Below are positions 11,926 to 18,240 of a stretch of 18,240 nucleotides of DNA, in pieces. The DNA lies in contig JAVJSU010000077.1 in NCBI GenBank assembly GCA_040219275.1, forward strand, positions 1 through 18,240, written 5' to 3'. Every line of letters begins with the position of its first letter. The stretch's first letter is position 1. The notes under the pieces are model-generated. The model was not told the origin of the DNA. It searched no databases and saw only the letters and a list, made by a program, of their open reading frames with translations. The stretch comes from JAVJSU01 sp040219275. GTDB taxonomy: Bacteria > Chloroflexota > Anaerolineae > Aggregatilineales > Phototrophicaceae. The position numbers were made by a program, and so were the translations under genes.

Positions 11926-13482
11926 ATGGCGGATTCCCCGGTGGTGTTGGAAGCACGCGGCTTGACCAAACGGTTCCCCGGTGTGCTTGCCAATGACCAC
12001 ATCAATTTAAAACTTCATAAAGGTGAGGTGCTCGGCTTACTCGGCGAAAATGGCGCGGGCAAATCCACCCTTATGAATATGATTTACGGCTTATACACCC
12101 CATCCGAGGGGGACATCCTCATCAATGGGGAAAAGGTCGATATTCAAGACCCGAACGATGCCATCCGGTTGGGCATCGGCATGGTGCATCAGCATTTTCA
12201 ACTTGTGCCAGTGCTGACCGTCACCGAGAACATTATGCTCGGCAATGAAGCGACTAAAGGCTTCTTCTTAGATCGCAAGTCCGCCCGTCAGCGCATCCTC
12301 GATATTTCCAATCAATACGGTTTACAGGTTAATCCGGATTCGCTGGTGCAGGATTTATCCGTCGGTATTCAACAACGCGTGGAGATCATCAAGGCGCTGT
12401 ATAGAGATGCGAAAATCCTCATCCTCGATGAACCCTCCGCCGTGCTGACCCCGCAGGAAACCGAGGGCTTGTTCGAGATCATGAAGACGCTGATTGATCG
12501 TGGCGTGAGCATCATCTTTATCACCCATAAGCTGAAAGAAGTGCTCCGTATCTGCGATAGCATTGAAGTCTTACGACTCGGTAAGGTCGTCGGCTCTGCG
12601 GATCCAAAAACATCAACCCAGCAATCGCTCGCGTCGTTGATGGTCGGGCGCGATGTTTTGCTACAGGTGGATAAAGAACCCGCCAAACCCGGCGCATCGG
12701 TGCTGTCTATTCGTAATTTGTCTGTCGTGGATGACCGCAAATTACCGGCAGTCAAGCATGTTTCCTTAGAAGTCCGTAGTGGCGAGATCATGGGGCTGGC
12801 GGGTGTGCAGGGCAACGGACAAACTGAACTCATCGAGGCGATTGCCAGCCTGAGAGATACCGCTGGCGGGCATATCTATCTGGAAGGCAAGGACATCACC
12901 AACCTCAGCCCGCGCAAAGTGACGGAATCCAGCGTGGCGCATGTGCCGGAAGATCGGCAAAAAGATGGTATGGTCGGTCCTTTCCCTATCACGGATAACA
13001 TCCGGCTACAAACCTATTATCAACGCCCGTTCTCCATTGGCATCATCTCCAACGAAAAAGCGATCAACAAAGTCGCCGAAGACTTGGTCGAACAATATGA
13101 TGTGCGTACCCCCAACATTTTCACGACGATTCAGTCGCTTTCCGGCGGGAATCAGCAGAAAGCCATCATTGCGCGGGAGTTTTCACGCAATTGTCGCTTT
13201 TTGATCGCCGCACAACCGACTCGCGGTCTGGATGTGGGGTCGATTGAGTTTATCCACAAGCAAATCGTCAAGATGCGCGATAACGGCTCGGCGGTGTTGT
13301 TGATTTCCACCGAGCTAGATGAAATTTTGTCGCTCTCAGATCGCATCGCCGTTATGTATGCCGGTGAAATTATCGACATTCTGGAAGCAGATGAAGCGGA
13401 TAGAGAACGAATCGGTTTATTGATGGCGGGTGTGCATGAAGCGCACGACTCTGCCCCGAATATGGAAGGTGAGGGCGCATAG
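11926..13482 (+). CDS. Double ABC ATPase of a BMP-type nucleoside/sugar importer (NupO/YufO-like)
   Basis: A 518-residue cytoplasmic ATPase with two fused nucleotide-binding domains, the usual length for the simple-sugar/nucleoside importer class. Domain 1 has Walker A GENGAGKST (40-48), Q-loop region HQHFQLVP (88-95), signature LSVGIQQ (144-150), Walker B ILILDEP (164-170) and switch H201. Domain 2 has a degenerate Walker A, GVQGNGQT (293-300), signature LSGGNQQ (405-411), and RFLIAAQPTRGLDVG (424-438), where AAQP replaces the usual DEP. This asymmetry is typical of the NupO/YufO branch, so domain 2 is probably a non-hydrolytic site rather than damaged. GGGG lies 6-7 nt before the ATG. The permease starts 3 bp after the stop, so this is the first gene of the operon. 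It probably powers uptake of nucleosides or related compounds. Confidence 0.95.
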   Translation: MADSPVVLEARGLTKRFPGVLANDHINLKLHKGEVLGLLGENGAGKSTLMNMIYGLYTPSEGDILINGEKVDIQDPNDAIRLGIGMVHQHFQLVPVLTVTENIMLGNEATKGFFLDRKSARQRILDISNQYGLQVNPDSLVQDLSVGIQQRVEIIKALYRDAKILILDEPSAVLTPQETEGLFEIMKTLIDRGVSIIFITHKLKEVLRICDSIEVLRLGKVVGSADPKTSTQQSLASLMVGRDVLLQVDKEPAKPGASVLSIRNLSVVDDRKLPAVKHVSLEVRSGEIMGLAGVQGNGQTELIEAIASLRDTAGGHIYLEGKDITNLSPRKVTESSVAHVPEDRQKDGMVGPFPITDNIRLQTYYQRPFSIGIISNEKAINKVAEDLVEQYDVRTPNIFTTIQSLSGGNQQKAIIAREFSRNCRFLIAAQPTRGLDVGSIEFIHKQIVKMRDNGSAVLLISTELDEILSLSDRIAVMYAGEIIDILEADEADRERIGLLMAGVHEAHDSAPNMEGEGA

Positions 13483-13485
13483 ACT

Positions 13486-15771
13486 ATGGCGGACGCTCTA
13501 TTTAACAATTCCACCCCACCGCAAGGACCGGCAATACTCGCGCCGGTGGCGAACCTCTGGCGGCGTATCTCGCCCTCATTGGTGCCTATTCTTGCGGTGG
13601 CAACAGCACTGATTATCACCGTCCCGTTTATGATCTTCACCGGCGCAGATGGCAATGTCGGCGTGGGATTGCGGCTGGCAGGAACGGCATATGGCGCACT
13701 TTTAGAAGGGTCGATGGGTGTTTCGATTAACCCGACCCTCAAAGAGAGTGATACCGACCTCGCCTTGCAGTTGGCGCAAAATTGGGTCAGCGCACAGGAA
13801 TCACTCGGTACAGAAGATGCCCAACTGCTCACACAGCGCGATCTGTTGCGCCTATCTGGACGGGCGGAAGTGCTCGTCAGCGTTGGCACGGAAAATGTGC
13901 GAAATTATGGTGAATTTTTAGCCACTTTTGATGCCCTGCCGGATGCCGAAGCCTTCACCTTAGTGGCGGAGCGTATTCCGGCGATTCGGGAAATTGGCGC
14001 GGATCGTCTGCGTGAATATGCGCCGTTAATCACCGCCTTTGATGCCCTCCCGCGTGGTGATGTGGCGGACATCGGGACGGAATACGCGCTGGTGGAGGAG
14101 CTTGACGAGGATCAACGCGCCGCGATTGACACATTCTCCGGCGGTGCGACGGTTGAATTTGATGATTTTCAGGTGGTCGATTTTCTACATCTGGTGAACA
14201 ATTATCGCATCGTCGGTCTGTCGCGCATTCTTGAACAATTGACCGTGATGGATGCGGCGGACATTGACCCGAACAGTGGCACCGCAGATACGATTCTAGA
14301 GATTTACGAACTCGGCACAGATAACACGTCCGGCGCGGCGCGTCTGGCGGAACTTGCCGAGGTGCAGGCACAGATCGAAGCGGCGGACATCACCGAAATT
14401 GTCACGCTGAGTAATCAATTACGTCTGACTCTCCGTTTATACGACTCCGGTCTGGTCTCCAATCAGTCGATTGCAACAGCACTCATAGAAGAATTACCGC
14501 CCTCGCTGGAAGAAAATTTCGTCGTTCGCAGACCGAATAATCGTTTGCTGGTCAATCCGGGCAATACCGCCACGACTGCCATCATCAATAATGCGGAGGG
14601 CAACGCAGATGTGGCATATACGAGTCTGGCGGATCGCGTCTTGCTCTTTTTCCCCGCCAATCTTGAAAGTACCCTCACGCGTGCCATCCCGTTTGTGATC
14701 GCAGGTCTGGCGGTGGCGCTGGGCTTTAACGCGGGCTTGTTCAACATCGGCGCGGAAGGTCAGCTGTATATCGGCGCGACTCTCGCCGCGTGGGTCGGGT
14801 TTGCGCCGTTCTTCGTAGATATGAATTTACCGCTGGTGGTACATTTTACGCTGGTGTTGATTGCTGGAATCATCGGCGGAGGGCTATGGGGCTTTATACC
14901 GGGGGCGCTAAAAGCCTATACGGGCGCGCATGAAGTCATCGTGACGATCATGCTGAACTTCGTCGCCGTCCGTTTGGTCGATTGGCTGATTAAATCCACC
15001 GATCCGGTCATTTTGCTGGATACGACCGCTAGCGCCCCGCGGACACCCTACATCGCAGAAAGCGCCTCGTTGCCCGGCTTCGCGGATTTGTCCGTCGTGT
15101 GGTTTGTGATCGCGGCGTTATTGATGGCGGGCTTCGGCTTATATAACAACCGTGATCGCATCGCGCAGAATATCAACTATGCAATCCGTCCCATTGTCTA
15201 CGGTGTGCTGGTGCTGGTGCTCGGATTATTTTTACAGTGGATCAGCGTGCGCGATAATTTGCACATTGGTCTGGTGATTATGGTCTTTAGTGTATGGTTC
15301 GTGGAATGGTTTCTGGATCGCACCACGCCCGGTTTCGAGTTACGCACCGTCGGCACCAATGCGGCGGCGGCGAAATATGCTGGCATGAGCGTGAAATGGA
15401 ACTTGATTCTTGCGATGGTCATGAGCGGTGCGCTGGTCGGCTTCGCGGGGACGATTCAAATTTCCGGCGTGCAACAATATATGGAACCGGCGTTCTTCGC
15501 GGGGTTGGGCTTTGATGCCATCGCGGTGGCGCTTTTAGCCCGTAACAACCCGCGCAGTATGATCCCCGCAGGCATTTTGTGGGGCGCATTGCTGACGGGC
15601 GCGGGCTTGATGCAGGAACGCGCCAATATCTCGAACGATCTGGTCAAGATCATTCAAGCGTTGATTATTATGTTTATCGCGGCGGATGCGATTATCCGTT
15701 ACCTGTGGCGTGTGCCGGAAGCAACCGAAGAAGAAAAAGCCGCCACATTCTCAAGCAGTTGGGGAGGTTAA
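13486..15771 (+). CDS. ABC permease (NupP/YufP-like) with a large extracytoplasmic insertion
   Basis: A 761-residue permease, about twice the usual length of roughly 350 for NupP/YufP-type proteins. Residues 31-52 form the first helix, followed by the family block LRLAGTAYGALLEGSMG (62-78). The expected next block, LESTLTRAIPFVIAGLAVALGFNAGLFNIGAEGQ, appears only at 393-426. Between them lie about 310 polar, mostly helical residues (about 79-391) with no hydrophobic segment, placed by topology outside the membrane. This insertion contains a repeated NYGEFLATFDALP / EYAPLITAFDALP unit. The remainder (393-740) is a normal permease core, with the ATPase-coupling loop near RTVGTNAAAAKYAGMS (620-635). 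It starts 3 bp after the ATPase gene and is followed 9 bp later by the second permease. The insertion may bind substrate or a binding protein, but that is inference. Confidence 0.92.
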   Translation: MADALFNNSTPPQGPAILAPVANLWRRISPSLVPILAVATALIITVPFMIFTGADGNVGVGLRLAGTAYGALLEGSMGVSINPTLKESDTDLALQLAQNWVSAQESLGTEDAQLLTQRDLLRLSGRAEVLVSVGTENVRNYGEFLATFDALPDAEAFTLVAERIPAIREIGADRLREYAPLITAFDALPRGDVADIGTEYALVEELDEDQRAAIDTFSGGATVEFDDFQVVDFLHLVNNYRIVGLSRILEQLTVMDAADIDPNSGTADTILEIYELGTDNTSGAARLAELAEVQAQIEAADITEIVTLSNQLRLTLRLYDSGLVSNQSIATALIEELPPSLEENFVVRRPNNRLLVNPGNTATTAIINNAEGNADVAYTSLADRVLLFFPANLESTLTRAIPFVIAGLAVALGFNAGLFNIGAEGQLYIGATLAAWVGFAPFFVDMNLPLVVHFTLVLIAGIIGGGLWGFIPGALKAYTGAHEVIVTIMLNFVAVRLVDWLIKSTDPVILLDTTASAPRTPYIAESASLPGFADLSVVWFVIAALLMAGFGLYNNRDRIAQNINYAIRPIVYGVLVLVLGLFLQWISVRDNLHIGLVIMVFSVWFVEWFLDRTTPGFELRTVGTNAAAAKYAGMSVKWNLILAMVMSGALVGFAGTIQISGVQQYMEPAFFAGLGFDAIAVALLARNNPRSMIPAGILWGALLTGAGLMQERANISNDLVKIIQALIIMFIAADAIIRYLWRVPEATEEEKAATFSSSWGG
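13720..14658 (+). other. Segment coding for the permease insertion domain
   Basis: This stretch encodes residues about 79-391 of the first permease and separates two blocks that are adjacent in ordinary NupP/YufP permeases. The encoded sequence is acidic, helical and unlike any domain I recognise. It stays in frame throughout and shows no obvious change in base composition, so it looks like an established domain rather than a recent insertion. Confidence 0.75.
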
Positions 15772-15780
15772 TAAGACTCT

Positions 15781-17130
15781 ATGGCAACAGCATCACCTAC
15801 CGTAAACGACCCGCTCGAAGACCAATTTTCATGGCGGGATCAGTTCAAACTTTCTCGTGTATTAATCTTTTCGATTGTCTTTATCATCGTGGGGGCGCTT
15901 ATCCTCGCGTTCACGCCGAATCAAGTCAGTGGCGATGCCGTTAGTACGCTGACATTTGGCGATAGTCTGCCCGATATTGCCGTGCCAACAGTGGGCTGGG
16001 CGGTAATGGTCGCCCTCTTATATGTCGGTGGCGGGATCGTCGGTTTATTGCCGACTGGCTTGCTCCCCATCCCGAATTTGGAGCGCGTCAAAGTCAGCTG
16101 GCTGATCCTCAACGGCATTCTCATCATCCCGACGGTGCTCGTTCTGGCGGCGGCAGAACGCAACACCAATATGATTACCATGCTGGCATCGAGTTTCCGG
16201 GCGGCGACCCCCATCGTCATTGGCGCGATGGCAGGCATCTGGTGCGAACGCTCCGGTGTGGTAAATATCGCCATCGAAGGCATGATGCTCACGGGTGCGG
16301 GCTTTGGTTTCATCGCCTATAGTCTCATCGCGGAAGCCGTGCCGGGACAGGGTGGCTTGTATCTGGGGATTCTTGCCGCGGTGCTGTCGGGTGGCTTGAT
16401 GGCGCTCCTGCACGCGTGGTTAAGCATCACCTTTAAGGTCGATCAAATCATCAGCGGGACGGTCATCAACATTCTGGCGCTCGGCTTGACGAGTTATCTG
16501 CGTCTGGAAATCCTCGTGAATGCGGACGCAACCCGCGAGACCCTCGCACCGTTTACCGTGTTGTTCAAAGACACGCCGCTTCTGGGTGACCTATTCAGCA
16601 CATTGGCGGATATTCCCATTATCGGCGAGGTGTTTTTCAGCGGGAAACCGATTTACCTGTCGATGTTCTTTCTCGTGCTGATTACGCATCTGGTGTTGTT
16701 CTACACTCGCTGGGGTCTGCGGACGCGTGCCGTCGGCGAGAATCCCCACGCGGCGGACACGCTCGGAATCAACGTCATCCGCAACCGTTACTTTAACGTC
16801 ATGGTCGGCGGATTGATCGCCGGATTTGCGGGCGCGTGGTTCTCGCTAGAAACCACCGGCACGTTCGACGATGGCATGACCAACGGCACGGGCTTTATCG
16901 CGCTGGCGGCGGTCATCTTCGGTAAATGGACTCCCTTCGGGGCGCTTGCGGGCGGTATTTTGTTCGGCTTTGCGAGTGCGCTGGAAACCCGCTTCCAGAT
17001 TCTGGATGTGCCTGTGCCGTCGCAATTCGTACAGATGACTCCCTACATCGTCACTATCGTCGTGCTGGCGGGCTTGGTCGGGCGTTCTACCTCGCCTAAA
17101 GCGTTAGGCACGCCGTTCACGAAGGAGTAG
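15781..17130 (+). CDS. ABC permease (NupQ/YufQ-like) with an N-terminal membrane extension
   Basis: A 449-residue inner-membrane permease, the second half of the importer channel. The family core begins near residue 135 (LASSFRAATPIVIGAMAGIWCERSGVVNIAIEGMML), which is close to the N terminus in ordinary NupQ/YufQ proteins of roughly 310 residues. Conserved later parts include FKVDQIISGTVINILALGLT, the ATPase-facing loop LRTRAVGENPHAADTLGI (about 314-331), and FIALAAVIFGKWTPFGALAGG. The extra 130 residues add about three hydrophobic segments (about 27-45, 71-94, 105-122) of unknown role. GGGGAGG lies 13 nt before the ATG, partly inside the previous gene, a rather long spacing. It lies 9 bp after the first permease and 12 bp before the WYL regulator. 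No substrate-binding protein follows. Confidence 0.94.
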   Translation: MATASPTVNDPLEDQFSWRDQFKLSRVLIFSIVFIIVGALILAFTPNQVSGDAVSTLTFGDSLPDIAVPTVGWAVMVALLYVGGGIVGLLPTGLLPIPNLERVKVSWLILNGILIIPTVLVLAAAERNTNMITMLASSFRAATPIVIGAMAGIWCERSGVVNIAIEGMMLTGAGFGFIAYSLIAEAVPGQGGLYLGILAAVLSGGLMALLHAWLSITFKVDQIISGTVINILALGLTSYLRLEILVNADATRETLAPFTVLFKDTPLLGDLFSTLADIPIIGEVFFSGKPIYLSMFFLVLITHLVLFYTRWGLRTRAVGENPHAADTLGINVIRNRYFNVMVGGLIAGFAGAWFSLETTGTFDDGMTNGTGFIALAAVIFGKWTPFGALAGGILFGFASALETRFQILDVPVPSQFVQMTPYIVTIVVLAGLVGRSTSPKALGTPFTKE

Positions 17131-17142
17131 CGTGTTCAGGCG

Positions 17143-18102
17143 ATGAATCGTACCGACAGATTATTGGCGATTGTGCTGGAATTACAGGCGCGTGGCTGGC
17201 AACGTGCGGAAGATTTGGCGGGTCGCTTTGAGATCAGCAAGCGCACGATTTACCGTGATATGCAGGCGTTGATGGAAAGTGGCGTGCCGGTGTTAAGTGA
17301 ACCGGGGCGGGGCTTCGCGCTGATGGACGGCTATTTTCTGCCCCCGTTGCACTTCACCGAGGATGAGGCAATTTTGTTGTTGCTCGGCGGGGATTTGATG
17401 GCGCAGAGCTTCGACGCGCATTATCGAGCGACGGCGGAAACGGCGATGAGCAAGATCAAGACCGTGTTGCCGGAACGCCTGCAACAACGCGTCTCTACCT
17501 TGCAATCGCACTTTCAATTCATCAACGATCAGCCACAAATCAGTGAGGCGGGAGATACGACTCTGCGCTTATTGCGGCGGGCGATCCTCGAAACGCGGCG
17601 GGTACGGTTTGCCTATTTTAGCCGTCCCTCCCCGCACGACTCGCCCGCCCATAGCCAGCGCGAAGCTGATCCCTATGCGCTGATTCATGTTAATAATGCG
17701 TGGTATCTGGTTGCGTATTGTCATTTACGGCTGGATATGCGCCACTTTCGGCTGGATCGTCTGGAAGGCTTGATACTTACCTTGCAGACCTTTGAGCGTC
17801 CGAAAGATTTTACACTTAGCGCTAACCACATTACGAATAATCTGGTTGAGGTAAAAGTGCTCTTCTCGCCGGATGTCGCCCGCTGGGTGCAGGAACAACC
17901 GTCGTTTTTTGAGGTCGCGGCGGAAGATCATCCTGATGGTTGGCTGGTGACGTTGCGCGTCCGGCATATTGACGAGATTCTGCAATGGGTGCTTGGCTGG
18001 GGTGCGCGGGCGCGGGTGTTATCTCCGGTGAGCTTACAGGAACGCATTCAGGCAGAAGCCGAAGCGATGTTGCGCCAATTTGAACCTGTGTCGCCCCGTT
18101 AA
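17143..18102 (+). CDS. WYL-domain transcriptional regulator (YafY-like, HTH_11)
   Basis: A 319-residue DNA-binding regulator of usual length. Residues 1-62 form a DeoR-type winged helix-turn-helix (RLLAIVLELQARG, then ISKRTIYRDMQALMESGVPV with the recognition helix at about 32-43, then the wing GRGFAL). Residues about 140-215 are the WYL domain: VRFAYFS (154-160), NAWYLVAYC (185-193, containing W187-Y188-L189) and RHFRLDRLEGL (200-210). A WCX-type C-terminal extension follows (VKVLFSPDVARWV; GWLVTLRV; WGARARVLSP). WYL domains usually sense small nucleotides or nucleic acid ligands. Lying 12 bp after a probable nucleoside importer, it is likely co-transcribed and may control it, although its own target sites are not identified. 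The IS end begins immediately after its stop. Confidence 0.93.
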   Translation: MNRTDRLLAIVLELQARGWQRAEDLAGRFEISKRTIYRDMQALMESGVPVLSEPGRGFALMDGYFLPPLHFTEDEAILLLLGGDLMAQSFDAHYRATAETAMSKIKTVLPERLQQRVSTLQSHFQFINDQPQISEAGDTTLRLLRRAILETRRVRFAYFSRPSPHDSPAHSQREADPYALIHVNNAWYLVAYCHLRLDMRHFRLDRLEGLILTLQTFERPKDFTLSANHITNNLVEVKVLFSPDVARWVQEQPSFFEVAAEDHPDGWLVTLRVRHIDEILQWVLGWGARARVLSPVSLQERIQAEAEAMLRQFEPVSPR

Positions 18103-18240
18103 GAAGCTATTTGAAAAGTGAGAAAAGACCTGCTAGGGTAGATGAATGGATAGGAAACCTTACCCAAGTGACTTGAAAGATGATGAGTGGGAACTGATCG
18201 CCCCACATCTACCGAAAGCCAAACCGGGAGGACGAGCACG
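18103..18240 (+). mobile_element. Left end of an IS5-type insertion sequence, truncated by the window
   Basis: GAAGCTATTTGAAAAGTG (18103-18120) looks like an IS5-family terminal inverted repeat, and a transposase frame starts 43 bp inside it. TTAA at 18099-18102, which contains the stop codon of the WYL regulator, fits the YTAR target known for some IS5 elements and may be one copy of the target duplication. The right end lies outside the window, so the exact boundary is unproven. Confidence 0.6.
18146..18240 (+). CDS. IS5-family transposase, N-terminal fragment at window edge
   Basis: ATG 18146 opens a frame of 31 complete codons that runs off the window. It begins MDRKPYPSDLKDDEWELI and continues with APHLPKAKPGGRA. 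The PSDL-x-DDEWxLIxPxLP-x-KPGGR pattern is the recognisable N terminus of IS5-family transposases of the DUF4096 type. AGGG lies just upstream as a probable Shine-Dalgarno. The DDE catalytic residues lie further downstream, outside the window, so whether the transposase is intact or split by a programmed frameshift, as in some relatives, cannot be told. Confidence 0.88.
   Translation, partial: MDRKPYPSDLKDDEWELIAPHLPKAKPGGRA

Noticed and set aside
12369..12833. Minus-strand frame of 154 codons inside the ABC ATPase
   Set aside because: It is antisense to conserved ATPase motifs and has no recognisable domain.
13152..13889. Long minus-strand frame of 245 codons across the ABC operon
   Set aside because: It lies opposite two clearly conserved coding regions, has arginine/serine-rich low-complexity composition typical of antisense frames, and has no start signal.

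Overview
The window looks like chromosomal DNA of a mesophilic, moderate-GC bacterium. The gene styles (a secreted protein ending in SH3b repeats, a purine-type ABC importer with an oversized permease, a GAF histidine kinase, a UPF0173 hydrolase) recall Chloroflexota of the Anaerolineae type. That taxonomic guess is inference from gene style; no rRNA or marker gene is present.

Layout. (1) 1-1889, minus strand: a tight cluster of unrecognised small membrane-protein genes. Three share an N-terminal VVPF/Y-[ST]-L domain; one copy lacks the membrane part, and a further gene starts at the left edge. (2) 1997-5414, plus strand: a DSD1/D-threonine-aldolase-type PLP enzyme, a 12-helix membrane protein built as an internal duplication, and an enoyl-CoA hydratase/isomerase, then a strong terminator. 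(3) 5536-8133, plus: a large exported protein with propeller-like blades and three C-terminal SH3b domains. It lies between two terminators that are inverted copies of each other. (4) 8199-10254, minus: a UPF0173 metallo-hydrolase and, upstream of it, a soluble GAF histidine kinase without a response regulator. (5) 10255-10875: 621 bp of AT-rich non-coding DNA with a dense array of TTTGAACA words in direct and inverted orientation plus a second repeated word family. It looks like an iteron or multi-site operator region. (6) 10876-11721, minus: a class I SAM methyltransferase. (7) 11926-18102, plus: an operon-like run of one double-ABC ATPase, two permeases of the NupO/NupP/NupQ (BMP-type nucleoside/sugar) family and a WYL-domain regulator. 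(8) 18103-18240: the left end of an IS5-type element with the start of its transposase, abutting the stop codon of the regulator.

How the genes work together. The ABC genes encode all cytoplasmic and membrane parts of an importer but no substrate-binding lipoprotein. The first permease carries an extra domain of about 310 residues outside the membrane. The WYL regulator, 12 bp downstream, may be co-transcribed and control the importer. The other genes look like separate transcription units with no evident shared pathway.

The points most worth a second look are the TTTGAACA array, the permease insertion, the mirror-image terminator pair and the tandem VVPF gene family. No CRISPR array, rRNA or tRNA was seen.
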